Assembly (NCBI GenBank): GCA_026929865.2
Contig: CM049400.1
Coordinates: forward strand, 14,789,001 to 14,853,000
DNA length: 64,000 nt
From: Hyperoplus lanceolatus
Lineage: Eukaryota > Chordata > Actinopteri > Uranoscopiformes > Ammodytidae
Reading direction: 5' to 3'
Under the pieces are notes generated by a model. That model saw only the letters and a program-made list of their open reading frames with translations, was not told where the DNA came from and did no database searches. The position numbers and the translations under genes were made by a program. Below, piece by piece: positions 50,101-61,905 of this stretch (position 1 is the stretch's first letter; each line of letters starts with the position of its first letter).

Positions 50101-53100
50101 AGGTATGAGCTTTACACGCTATGGGTTTAACACCAGCTTAGATCAGCACTATTAGAGGTACATGTGATGAAAGGTCAAGGGACCACAGTAAAACAGTGGC
50201 TACAATACCATGGAGGACTGCGTCTAGACCTCTGTAATGATAGTTTTCTAATGAGGTCTAGGCTTGGGGGATGGGGTTACCTTCCACCCAGCAGAAGCCC
50301 AATTTTTTTTTCTATATAGTTTTATTAAGAGGTGCAGCAGAGAACATTCAGAGAAGCCTTCGAGTCACTGTTCAAGAAAAAAAGATAATCAAACCATGAA
50401 TCATGCTGCTTACAGGCAGAAAACACGGAATTGCACTGTGGTGCATCACCTCCGCCACTCTCCCCATCAGCATTCACATCTCACATTCTCTCATACGTTA
50501 TTTAATGGACAAGATCCCCCATCCACTCAATGTCACCTCAGCCAAGAATGAAGAGAAAAAAATAAAAGATAACACCAGAAGTCCAAAACACTGCCTATTA
50601 AATTATTCCATCTCTGTGAATTCCAGTGTGGTCCCAGTTTGATAAACTAGCTACCCCTGATAGTGTTGCTGCCCATAAAGCAGTGTGCGGACGCTGTGTC
50701 TGTGTGTGTCAGCATCCTTCAATTTGGATATATTCGAAGTGCTGAGATACACCTGGGACTCCTTGGATACACATGGATTAGATTTGACACTTGTCAGCCA
50801 AACGCTAATGTGGTAATGAAGAGAGTCATTCGGAGAGTGGAGGAGAGTTGACTGTTAATAGGACCGAACACATAGAATATATGACAAGAGATACTAACAT
50901 AATGCACTTTAGAGGTGCTGACAGAAACTTGGATTCTGTCGCCTATAGTCCTGAGTGAGCGACAACAGTTTTTCAAATCTTCACTACCGGCCCCTTAAAA
51001 GGTATTCAAGATGTCTGTGTGGAATGCAGCTGCTGATTTGCCTTGCTAATTTACTGATTATCAAAACCTTCATTTGCTGAGGAAAGAAATTGAGCTGGGA
51101 CTGAGGCCAGCGGCGACTCCCAGATGCACGTGCCTTTGTGGAGTCTGGATGCGTGCACGCGTGTCTGGGAGTTGGGCGCACACAAACACACATGCACCTC
51201 AATCATCGAGTGCACAGCCGAGCATGACAAATTAAAGTCTGATAAAAATTAATTAAAAAAAGGATTTTACTCATGACAGCGTATTCTGGCTACAGGGGTT
51301 TTACTACAATAATAGCTTATAGAATGATGAGGCTGCGTGTCTTTCTCACTCACTTGGCCTCCAGAGTCAAAGCGATGATCCCAGCAGCCAGTGGGGCCGA
51401 AGCGGACGTCCCCGTGTGAGAGTCGGTGCATTTTTGCCTCAGGTCTGTGGTCACCTTGAAGAAAGGAGAAAAGGGAGAAAGAGAGAGATAAAATGATGCA
51501 TTGAGTTTCCCAGGTTCAGTATGAAAGAAATTAACAGCAAAAAAGGGGTGGAGGGATTAGACAGGGGAAAAGGGCGTTCAGGTTCAGTCTCAGGTCGGTG
51601 GATCCCAGCCAAATGGTCACAGCCGGGGCAGTGCATGTCAGCCAAATCAGCCCCGACAGGTGGAGCGGTGTGTGAGACAGAGTATGTTAGCGCTCCAGGT
51701 ATACCTCTGCTCTAGCTCTCTCTGCCAATCCCAGAAAAGATAATGAGACCTGTCTGAGTCATGATGGGGTACACCTCGGAAATGACAAGAAGCCAGAGGG
51801 CAAGGGGAGCTGTGAAGGTTAGGAACACATTCTTGTGTGAAGCAACTATTGGCCTGACAGACTCTGGCATTAATGACCAAATATCTGTAGTCCATGTGTC
51901 AGAGGAGTAAACAAAGGGGGGGGGGGACAGGTGCCTGCACTGCACAGGCCAACTGATAGATCCCAGGACTGGATATAACACTGAAACACTTTAAAATTTC
52001 ATTCATTCTTTTAAAAAGAAAATTGTATTTACTGATTCAGTGCTGAAAAAATTCATTCATTGATTGAGTGCTCAATGAAGTCATTGGGGCAGCTGTGGCG
52101 AAGCGGGTGGGGGCTGTCGTCCACTGAATTGCAGGTTCAGAGCTTCGATACCCCGCCTCGCCACCACATGTCAAAGTTTCCCTGGGCAACCCCAAAATGC
52201 TCCCCATGGTTCAGCCAGTGCCTTGTATGGCAGCTGCTGTTATCGGTGTATGAGTGTGTATGTGTGAATGGGTGTGGCAAAACAATGTTAAGGGCTTTGG
52301 GACTGAGACAATCAGCTAAAAAGGGCTGTAAAAGTTGAGTCCATTTTCCATTTATTTAACAAAGAAAAAAGTCAAATTCTTTGCTGTTCCAGCTTCTCCA
52401 ATGGGAACATTCTCTGATGTTTACACTTTATAATAATACAACCAATATATATATATATATTTTAACAAAAAGAGATCTAACTACATTCCCAAGTATCTTT
52501 GTTAGGGATGGGAATGAAAAGCACACACCCAGTACCTTTAGAGATGTCGCATGACCAAATCTGTCCACCAAATGGGACACTTGCGAGTCTACGTTGGATT
52601 TGTTTAAATTCCTGTACATTGCGTATGTATGTGTTTGCACGCATATTATGTACCAAACCAAAAAATTGACAAGGTGAACTTAAATACTAGTTTGGGATAA
52701 ACGAAAAGCTGCACAAATGTACAGATACTACAAGTGACAGCTTCTGAAGGCTAAAGCGACAGTACAAAGCAACTGCTGTGCTACATTTTAAAACGAGTTG
52801 ATGAGTTGTGGTTGCTTGCCTGCAGCATCCCTCTGGTGTATTTTGCAGGGATGGCAGATTTATGTATTTTTTATGTTATTCCCTGTCCCTGAGGCAAGTC
52901 TTTCTTCAGCTGACAAATAGTTTGAAAGAAGCATGTGGCATCTCTCAGTGTGTCAGCTTTGCTTACTGTATGTCACAGATCAATCCCTCTGATTTCTAAC
53001 AGTTTGATGTCTATTTTTGATTTGAGAGATACAACGTTTAATGTGTGTGCACACTCAAAAAGGGTTCATTCTGGATGCACAAGACCAACGCAAAAGTACA

Positions 53101-56100
53101 AGTTCATTTTGCAACGCTGACATTTACAGTGTGCTACAGATTTGAAATATAAAAACATTCCTATTCAAACCTTGATATGTTTTAAGTGTAAGTGTGCGTA
53201 TGTGTATGAACACCCACTATCTGTTTCTCCCCCGGGTTTCCAGAGCTGAAGGCGGTAGCAAGGGTGGAGGAGCAGGGCTCGCTGTACCAGGGCACGTTAC
53301 CAGCCTGTGTGGTGCTGCTCATGGACAGGGTGTAGATGCTGTTGGTGTAGCCGTCACAGTTGCAGCTGTCCTGCTCCCGGCCGCCGTTACCTGAAGCCCA
53401 CACAAAGATGGAGCCCAGTCCGCCACGTCCCTGTGGCACAGAAACACACACATATACGTTTGTAAGGCCCGACCTAATAGAATTCACAGACACGCACAGA
53501 GAGAGAGAAAGAGGCTAACATGAGCTTGTTGAAAAGTGAAAAATTGGCTTTGACAAAGACGTTTGTCTCATTGCTTAAACGCCTTGTTACTTATGCGTTT
53601 TTGTTTGGGAAACAGTGAACCGCTGTAGGCATTAGCTCGTATTAATACATCATAATGTCAGCCGCTTTATTGCAGCAGAGCATCGGATAACAAACAGAAG
53701 AAATGTAATTACAAAGTCTACTCGAGCTGAATATAATTTCAGCGCCAGACAAATGACAACATGATATTCAGCAGGGAGATGGCACGCTCCTTAACGTACA
53801 CTCACGCTACAAGGCAAACATTTAGTCCGGTTGAGTCTGCCCTACAGTGTCAGCAGGATGGCTGGGAATCTCCATCTATTTGTCAGAATTGCTAAGATCA
53901 GAGTGTTGCTTTGTTTTGTAAGACTCAAAAATAATCCTATTTTATAAATTTTGTCTCCAGCAGTTGGATAAGTGTAACTCTTGGTTCACTTGGAGGCCAC
54001 AGACATGCACGGCTCGCTTTCATCAAGCAGGCTGCTCACAAGTTGTAGGACATATTTGCACATTTTCTCGATTTGGGGCCCTCTCTGTACTGGTCTGATA
54101 ATGTCTTTGAAATTGATTTTTTTTTTAAGTTTTACTGCTTATTTCCTCTAGGCACTTGTTGGTCTGTCCCCGTCCTTACGAACTCAACCTTCTCTTTCTC
54201 TACACATATCCCGAGGTGTGCTGACCGGTTGTTTTGCAGACGCCAGGGCCAGGAGCTGGAGACAGAGACAAGGGCGGCGGGGCATGTGTGAAGTCAGGAC
54301 TCCATAGCTCTGAAATAGCATCTGGGTGATGACAAATCTCTATGTCCTTTTGGTCTTACACACATATTTTTTTAAATTAGTCTAATCTAGTTTTACTTTT
54401 GATGTCATGTTTTGTTACACTTTTCTATTTCTTCTTTATGAAGTAATTTTTCTTCTCTAGCAGGCCTTTAAGGGGTAGTTCGGAATTTTGGACATTGACA
54501 CTCATTTGTAAGTTAGCCTGGGTGTTATTTATCATGGGGGACAATTATGAACACATTTCATTCAGTCCTTCTAGTTGCAGAGTTTGCTGGTGCTAGGCTA
54601 ACGCCAGGCAACGGTCAATGCTAGCCTGCTAATAAAAGTACACCTGAGGCAAATCAATTATAATGACAATCAATATAAATGTCTGTTTTATTAGCAGGCT
54701 AGCATTGACTGTTGCCTTGCGCTAGCCTAGCACCAGTGAACTCTGCAACTGGAAGGACTGAATGAAATGTGTTGAAAACTGTTTACAATGATAAATAACA
54801 CCCAGGCTAACTTGGAAATGAGGTCCTATGTCCAAAATTCTTAACTACCCCTTTAATATCTTTCTGTCCTTGATTGGCTCCTTTGTGAAGCATAGCGTTT
54901 TGTTTTTTGAGTGCCAATTAAATTTAATTAAATTCAAACCATGTCATCTACAAATTAGTGGAACAATTATATTTCATCAAAATGGTAAAAGCAGCAAGCC
55001 ATCACATTCAGAATAAAAAGGAATGTAAAAACTTGTCTTCCTCCACCCACAGTCTGAACCAAGTGGGCGGATAACACATTTATTTTGCAGAACAAAACAA
55101 CAAACTATAATAAGATAGACAATGAAGGAAACAGATGAAATAAAAGTGGAATGACCTCTCTTACATTCTGCGTGCAGACAGGAGCTGGTTGGCAAGCAAG
55201 ACATTAATAAGGTGGGAGAAAACAGATGTATACCATTTCCTTCTTTATCCCACTCAGTCTCCCAAAGAAAAACAAATTACATAAAAAGGAGGATACAATC
55301 TTGCAGTTAATTCAATTATAAACATACGAGAAGGGACTTCAATTTGACCTGACCACAGGCTTTACATTTTAACCAGGATTATCCATTTCATCTTCATATC
55401 ACAAATGAGAGAAGAAAAAAATAAAATAAAATAAAAATCTTTCTAATGTATGTATGATGCAATATGAATTGTGCTGTTTCTTAACACAGGAGTCTTGAAG
55501 CTCCAGCTGATTTGGCTAAAGCTTCCAATATATGACCTGACTCTGCCTTTGCCTCAGGTCACAGAGGCCGGCCCATAACACTTGGGTGCCAGGGGTTATC
55601 TCGCTGCCAGCAGACTGCCAGCTGATCCACAAAGGTCCCGTTGTGCTGCTGTCAGGCAGTTTGTCCTCACTAACGCACCATGATATGTGGAGCGTTTCAC
55701 ATGTTGCGAATGTGAACGTGACACGAATCATTCTGTTCCATGGAAAATCAGTTCTCATTCACTTAGATGCTAATTGCTGCCCTCTTTGAATCTGACTATT
55801 GTTCTACGTCAGTGCCTGCTGCTCCATTTACATTCTCTCGGGTCTCACAATTATCATGTAGCTGTTCTGCTAAAGTATTTTGGTGTAGCATGCTGACACA
55901 TAGGATTGATTTTGTCCTGCTCTACAGTAAATAGTATTAATATAGTATAGTAACACTGTTTAGACCTCAGATTTCCAACTGTGTATTTTGCTGGCATGAG
56001 AGAAATGGCTGAATATGTAGGTAAAAATTAACACTTTGAAGCAATGGGAAATAAACGTACAGTTATCGTTGTCTTGCAGAGAGAAGATCAATACCACTCT

Positions 56101-57036
56101 TATGTCTGTAAGGTAAATAAGAAGCTGGAGCCAGACAGGGGAAACAGTTAGCCTGGCTGTGTCCAAAAACCTGCATATCAGCAGCCCTGAGGCTCACTAA
56201 TTAACATGTTATCCTGGCTAATTGTTTCCCTGTGCCTCATTTAAAAAGAGCTTATGTGAGTTGGACAGGGATGTTAGTCGGTGTGATGCAAGTTATTATT
56301 ACATTCAAAGTCCAAGCGTATTGCCTGACTCACCTTGTTGATTCCCTGGAGGAAAGCCTCCTTAGCCAGCTTGGCAGGGCCATCCAGTGACTTTCCATCG
56401 TCTTCGGGGCCCCAGCTGGCACTGTAAATGTGGATATGCTGAGGGTTGAGGCTAAGAGAGTGGGCCTCCACCACGTCTGTCACTTCCCCATCCAACATAC
56501 GAACTCCTGTTGGGAAAATAAATTAACATGCCATGCAGTGCCGGTTAGGTGACAAAAAAAACAGACTCAGGGACAAAAAAAAGTGTTGGAGGAGGAGTGA
56601 CAGAATGACATATGGCAAAGAGATATTGAGCGTATCATTTTTAAAGCCTCAGATGGGTATAGAGATGTCACACCTGAGGCAGAGGAAAATAAACACAGCA
56701 TGAGATGACAATAGGAGAGAACTTGTCATGATAAGACTGAAAGAAATAGGTTAGACCGCAGCATTTACATTTGATCGCCTGACACAAAAACAAACAAGAA
56801 ACACAACAGTACAGAAAAAAATAGTGGAAACAAAAGACTGCACAGTAAAACAAAAACAAAAACCAAAAAACTAAGGACTTCACACAGACACATCTTTAAT
56901 GACTAAGCGACGTGCAAAGCTTCACCCACAGATGTTACTTTGACAGTTACTACACTATTTGACTGTCACTGAACAAACACACCAGTGAACAACAGCAGAA
57001 AGCGCATAAAACTGTTAGAGGCACACATAAACGACA

Positions 57037-57078
<42 letters not shown>

Positions 57079-57699
57079 CAGAGAAATTGCAGGGCCTTCG
57101 ACAGACTGGTGTGTCCACAGGGTAGCACTGAATGTCACCTTTCATCATAACTGAACACAACCCTGTCTGAGCCTTTGAAGTGAGTGGCCTCAGATCACTC
57201 CTCCTGAACATTAATGGCTGTAGAAAGGCGTGAAATGATCCACCCTTAAATAAGGTCCATTACCGGAAGAGAGGACCCCCGGATCTCAGAGGCAACACCT
57301 CGACGCGTAACGTCAACATTAAGACTTCAACATAATCTATTCCAGACAACCTGCTTCGGTCCTTCAGGCACAAACACATGCCAGTGAGTGGGGATGGAGC
57401 CAAAGCAGTAATTACTCTGTTGGCGGGGGATCGGGTGTAACACAAGTTTGAATACTGAGTAGGCAAAAAAAATAAAGAAACCAAAAAAAGTCCCCATCAG
57501 TGGGCTTAACATGCGACATAAAGCTCAATGTTTGCTCGGTGATCGTTATGCAGAGGCTATATTGCAGCAGTAATGATAATAACTGTCGTAACAATCCTCA
57601 TCAACCTCCTGCGGCTCAACGGTTCCTTATTAAGACAATTCTGCGAGCTCCCTGCAGCTCCAGTGGGTCAGGACCCAGGAGTAGCAGGTATGTTTGTGT

Positions 57700-57742
<43 letters not shown>

Positions 57743-59830
57743 CCGGTGGAAAGAAAACAAGTTAAGTAGTTAAAAGGAAAAAGAGAGAGTGAGCCAAGTA
57801 GGGTCAAATACAGGTTTTCTAACACTAATAAGTAATCATTCCTCACTAGAGATACACACATGTAGGTGTCCCCCAACAAATGTGATTGCTTACACACACA
57901 CGCACGCACGCACACACACACACACACGGTATTGTGGAGCAAATCACAGCTGTTTATAAACAATTCAGCGACCCCGAGACTTGAACGGATTCCCGGAGGC
58001 GTCATTTATGCAAAGGGAGGCCAATGCGAGGTGGCTCTGTCAGGAGATGAATGGTAACGAAGACAAAGAAGGAGAGTTATGAGTAACATCTGTGAAACGG
58101 TCTGTTCAGGGCTCCACTGGCTCTGCTGAGTCTTGTTGGCTGCCATCGTGTCATTGACAGATTGTTTGGTGATAAAAGTTACTAAAAGCCTCATTGGAGG
58201 CATTTATCAAGAGCAAAGATTTTCAAGAGACAAAAAAAAAAATAATAATGAAACTTTCAGCCTTAATGTGAGCCTACAGGTTTCAACTTAACCACACCTC
58301 TGAATAGCCTCTTTCTTAATGAATGAATGCACATGCTAACAGATTTACTACTGTTTTGGAGCCTGCCCTGAGAGTCCTTATTTTGACGAGCTCTTTTTAC
58401 ACAGATGATTTACACAGTGGAATAAAAAAGAGGTACACTAGGTCGACAGTTTTCTTGGCATCAACAGGATACTACACTCAGGTTGTTCCCTCATCACAAA
58501 AGGACTCAACATAACACTTCAAAAGCTGAACTTGCTTTTAATCTAATTGGGGGTTGTACAGTAAGTTCCGGAGTTTAGGCCAAGTGACAAACTAAGGTAG
58601 CCTGGTCCAACCAGACCGTCATACTTAATTTCATTTGTACAGGTCTGGAACTTCTCTATTTGGCAAACGTTCACTCACCTGGAGGCGGGTGTCTGTTGAA
58701 GTTTAAAACTATTGGATCTGCCCAGTGCCACTCTGGATCAGCCAACCAATCGCATATGGTTTGGTCGTGACGTATGTCATGAGCCGGCTTCTGACGGTGC
58801 GTTCCAGTTGTACTGGGAACTCGGAAATTTTCGACTTCACTACATATTGTAGTCTACCGGTACCTGGCAACGGTAACGTGCTAGAGCTTAATGTTTAGGT
58901 ATTTGGATGAGAAAGGTTGCAGGTGTCCATTCTTTCGCGAGCAAATGCACTGGAACACAGACAGGTCGGAACTCGGAACTACCAAGTCGGAAATCTCCGA
59001 GTTCCGAGTATAAAGGAACGCAGCATTCAACTGAAACTGGAGCGCAACTTTGACATCATCGTCCTTAGCCACTCTCTCTGTTCGCTGATTGGACGGCCGG
59101 AGATTTTACTGAGCTAAAAAATGAGAAATTCACCGCAGACCCAGACTGACTACTGAAGGGAAAGTTAAATTTGAGCAGAAGTAGGTAGGCTAAAATTAAG
59201 GTGGGATAAGCTTAATTATTTTTTTTAAAGAAAAGAAAAAGAATATCTAATGAGCCCAAAATCTGAATCTCGAGAGATTTGACCCTTTTTATTTTTATCT
59301 TACAAGCACACAGCGGGAGAGAAAAACCTCCAGACAATGATTAAAAGCTGTTCTTCTCAGTGGCAATAGATCAAGGACAATCCACTGCGCGCTCATGCCT
59401 ATCTCTACAGCACCCTTTTATCTGCGCATCTGAGCCATAGGGAGTCAGTCAGTCTGTACAAGACAGTGAATAGTCCAAAAAAATCACTATGACAGAAGCT
59501 TTAATATAGAATGGTGGGTCTATAATAAAACACACAGCTACTTCTGGGATTGTGATTCAAATCCCAGACCAAAAGGAGCCGAAAGACACTCAATGTTAAT
59601 TAGTTTGAATGTGAAAATGACTCTGCATTTCCAATCTAATATTTATTTTCTCTAAAATTATATCTAACTCACTCACATGGATATGATTTCTGATTGGTTG
59701 TTTTCCATTAAAAAAATCCCAATCACATACGCTTCACTCACCTCCAATTTTAGCATTGTAGGCTACACCGACACCACACACACCGTTGTTAGCTGCAGCT
59801 GCAACTTCTCCCGCACATCGAGTTCCATGT
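42563..59830 (-). CDS. furin: Furin proprotein convertase, last ten coding exons (N-terminus outside window)
   Basis: Exons in transcription order: 59830-59742, 56506-56334, 53430-53218, 51454-51354, 49503-49400, 45379-45262, 45060-44881, 44718-44591, 44072-43944 and 43290-42563 (stop TAG 42563-42565). They give 653 codons after the partial first one. Visible in order: the catalytic His region [32 protein letters not shown]; the oxyanion Asn in WASGNGG; the catalytic Ser in [11 protein letters not shown]; the P domain ([31 protein letters not shown]); a Cys-rich region ([13 protein letters not shown]); a membrane segment ([20 protein letters not shown]); and a cytosolic tail with YKGI and the acidic SDSEE cluster plus ERTAFIK, which direct TGN retrieval in mammals. 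The enzyme cleaves proproteins after R-X-K/R-R in the TGN. The prodomain and catalytic Asp exons lie past 64000. Whether this is fish furin a or b cannot be told from the window. Confidence 0.96.
42944..42979 (-). repeat. Polyalanine-coding (GCT)12 repeat in furin
   Basis: Twelve identical GCT codons in a row encode a polyalanine run in the lumenal linker between the Cys-rich region and the membrane segment, in the context DNP-A12-VAGEE. Human furin has a Pro/Gln-rich linker here without such a run. Pure codon use shows a trinucleotide microsatellite within the coding sequence. Confidence 0.97.
44074..44133. repeat. (GA)n microsatellite forming a splice polypyrimidine tract
   Basis: About 30 GA units on the plus strand are TC units on the transcribed minus strand, ending directly at the CAG acceptor of the furin exon 44072-43944. 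The repeat therefore is the polypyrimidine tract of that intron. A shorter (GA)n run lies at 44813-44834 in the next intron upstream. Confidence 0.95.
45750..46172 (+). mobile_element. Possible LINE 3' end fragment
   Basis: In the furin intron between 45380 and 49399. It contains CATTCCTTCTGTCATCAGGC and ends with AATTGCCCGTTGGGATAAAT and AAAGTTGTCTGAAG, resembling the conserved 3' ends of fish CR1/Rex1-like LINEs (TTGGGATAAATAAAGT). No reverse-transcriptase frame is attached. Recognition is from memory only. Confidence 0.45.
47609..48355. mobile_element. Rearranged Tc1-like transposon remnant with inverted segment
   Basis: It starts with ACTTTATTAGGTACATCTG, the terminal motif of a common fish Tc1-like family, and runs forward through CCGAGCATCAGAATG and GGCATGGTTGATGGTG to about 47803. 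It then switches strand: GCAGGATGGATCCATGCTTT and onward is the reverse complement of the transposase middle, returning to CCCATTCTGATGCT at about 48350. So the 5' portion appears twice in opposite orientation (47739-47803 and 48285-48350), and the far terminus is missing. It has no coding capacity. Confidence 0.75.
52086..52345 (+). mobile_element. tRNA-derived SINE
   Basis: The head GGGGCAGCTGTGGCGAAGCG resembles an A box, GGTTCAGAGCTTCGATACCC a B box. The body has the GCCTTGTATGGCAGC and GTGTGAATGGGTGTGGC segments and ends with GTTGAGTCCATTT, the structure of the abundant teleost SINE family. It is in the furin intron between 51455 and 53217. Box decay suggests an old copy. Confidence 0.75.
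54472..54852. mobile_element. Almost fully palindromic TTAA-flanked MITE
   Basis: The left arm starts GGGGTAGTTCGGAATTTTGG and the right arm ends CCAAAATTCTTAACTACCCC; TTTAA flanks both ends. The arms pair over about 170 bp each (GTTAGCCTGGGTGTTATTTA with TAAATAACACCCAGGCTAAC; GCTAGCCTGCTAATAAAA with TTTTATTAGCAGGCTAGC), leaving a short loop near 54650-54690. Located in the furin intron between 53431 and 56333. Confidence 0.85.
57041..57076. repeat. (CA)n microsatellite
   Basis: About 18 CA units in the furin intron between 56507 and 59741. Further (GT/CA)n tracts lie at about 57700-57740 and 57893-57926 in the same intron. Confidence 0.95.
58796..59024. mobile_element. Probable hAT-like MITE with GTGCGTTCC ends
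   Basis: The left end GTGCGTTCCAGTTGTACTGG and the right end GTATAAAGGAACGCAGC share inverted TGCGTTCC, and both arms carry GAACTCGGAA / TTCCGAGTTC motifs inside. The exact duplication of the target is not seen, so the ends may be a few bases off. Confidence 0.6.
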
Positions 59831-60129
59831 CTGCAAACACAAAAGAGTAAAGACAAGGTCACACAGGAGAAGCCGAGAAGATAAAGATGTACACATCATG
59901 CAGGGGTAGTACAATAACTCAACTCAATACAGTCAGTAGATAACAAGTCGGAGTTATCTACTTAGGACAATACTGTAGCTGAAGTGTTGCTAATAATACT
60001 CCACAGTCAAAAGAGAAACATAAACCCAATGATCCTTTAGTAACTGCATAAGACTTGTGTTGGAGTCCAAGACTTATAGCAACACAGAGAGCAACAACCT
60101 TTCATGGTAAACATGACGAGCAATTAGAA

Positions 60130-60230
60130 GTATAAGAAGAATCAGAAATACTTTATTGATGACCGGGGGGGAGGGGGGTTCAGTAACAACAGGCGCCACA
60201 ATCCTAAAAGGACAAATCGTCATGTGGAGT
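60130..60230 (-). mobile_element. LINE-like 3' tail, minus orientation
   Basis: GAATCAGAAATACTTTATTG followed by ATGACCGGGGGGG is the reverse complement of the CCCCGG...CAATAAAGTATTTCTGATTC tail common to fish LINE copies. Only the tail region is recognisable; the extent is approximate. Confidence 0.45.
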
Positions 60231-61748
60231 GTTAAAGTTTGTAGAGCAACACAGGTTTTATTTAATAAGCTTCTTATAATGAGCAATAGCTTCCAACAGA
60301 AACAAATTATTTCCTGCCAAAGTCTAGACATGTATCAAGACTTGACAACAGTTGTGGAGTTCTTTGCCAGGACTGTCAATTAAATCTGACCAAACACACC
60401 CACACAGTATGCATATTCCCTAAAGCTTTGAGTGTTTCAACTTCCATGTGTACCGAGAACTCAGCAGTGTATGGAATGATTAATATGCAGTACTTCCACA
60501 ATCCCCCTTTGTAAAAACACTGTTTCTTCAGAGAGCCCTTCTACTCAATGTATTTTTCACCTGTCCTACAAGCTAAAGTTAAAGGACAAAGGCTCCTCCA
60601 ATCAAAGATGACTGAGGCGAAACCTGAGGACAAATACAAAGGCCTGTCTAAAACTAACTTTACTTTGACATTCAATGCCCACAGGCCATTCAAATGAGAT
60701 ATGCTATCGACGATGTACATGAATTATTCACCGAGTTCCTCATTAATACCTTGTACTGGTCTTTTCTGTCTCAGAGAACAGACAGGCTCCCCGCAGAGCA
60801 GTGCAGAGATGTCAAATACATAAACACTCTGCGAGCAAAAACACTTCAACACACATAAAAACGTGCTTCATCACCTACAGATCCAATCTTATAACAGACA
60901 ATGAAATGTCTGCATTGAATCATGTACAGCTTTGCATCATCACAGGCAGAAAAATAATGAATAAAACATTGTTACATGGGCGTCTGGGATTGAAGCAGTG
61001 TGATCAGACTGCGAATGGATGGAGCAAAATGAGCATTTTGGTATTTAACACAGGCCATGAGATTATCTCCTCATCCCATTGCAGACATCTTATTAGGAGC
61101 TGTACACTTTCCCAAACGTGTCTGGGTGGTAAGTGCTGTGCCAACATCATCAGAACAAAGCCAATTACATCTATACGGTATTGTTTCGGGGGAGCCAAAA
61201 ATGACTTTCTCTTTGATCTTCCAACCTCCCTGATGATGAGTCAGAGGACAAAGTCATTTCACAGGGTCACAGCACGGCTACGCCTCCAGCTGGGATCCTG
61301 ATTAGACTCGGTGTATCTCTGTGATATATTACCCACCCGCTTATTCTCACTTAGGCTCATTTTAAAAATGGAGGATCACTGCCGCTTTCTTTTCAATTTT
61401 TCTTCTGACTGTCGTTTTTTATTTTTTTATTTAATTTTACGAGCTCAGGATTTTCACAGTCAAACAAGAAACACAGAGCAAAAAAAACAACTGTGTGGAA
61501 AAAGGAACAATGTTGCAGCTGAGCCTTGCCTCCCGAAAAATCATTTGTTACACGACCCTGGCTGCCAACAACTACAAGCATTCAAGTGATCTTTAAGCAA
61601 AGTAATCAACTAGCCTGGCATGCTTGTTATTTCCCCATTGAGAGACATGCCGTACGCGAGGACCTCAGCCCAACATATGGAGGGTTGTAACATCAAATTC
61701 AATTAAAATGTTATCATTGCTATCAAGAGGTTAAACTGCATTGCTTAG

Positions 61749-61905
61749 GGGGCGCCTTTAGCTCAGTTGGTAAGGCGTCCCCCTCCCGGGCCGGGCCCAG
61801 CAGCAGACCCGGGTTCGATTCCCACCCGCGGTCGTTCTCTGCATGTCACTCCCCTCTCTGCCCCATTTCACCTCTGCACTATCAAATAAACTTTTTTTTT
61901 TTTAA
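61749..61905 (+). mobile_element. tRNA-derived SINE (short head plus T-rich tail)
   Basis: It has an A box (TTTAGCTCAGTTGG) and a perfect B box (GGGTTCGATTCC), followed by a CTCTGCATGTCACTCCCC body and AATAAACTTTTTTTTTTT tail. The promoter boxes are well preserved. The 5' and 3' ends of the tRNA-like part do not pair as an acceptor stem, so it is not a working tRNA gene. Confidence 0.8.

Noticed and set aside
61749-61835. A tRNA-like sequence with good A and B boxes
   Set aside because: The acceptor stem does not pair and it continues into a SINE body with an A/T-rich tail, so it is a SINE head and not a tRNA gene.
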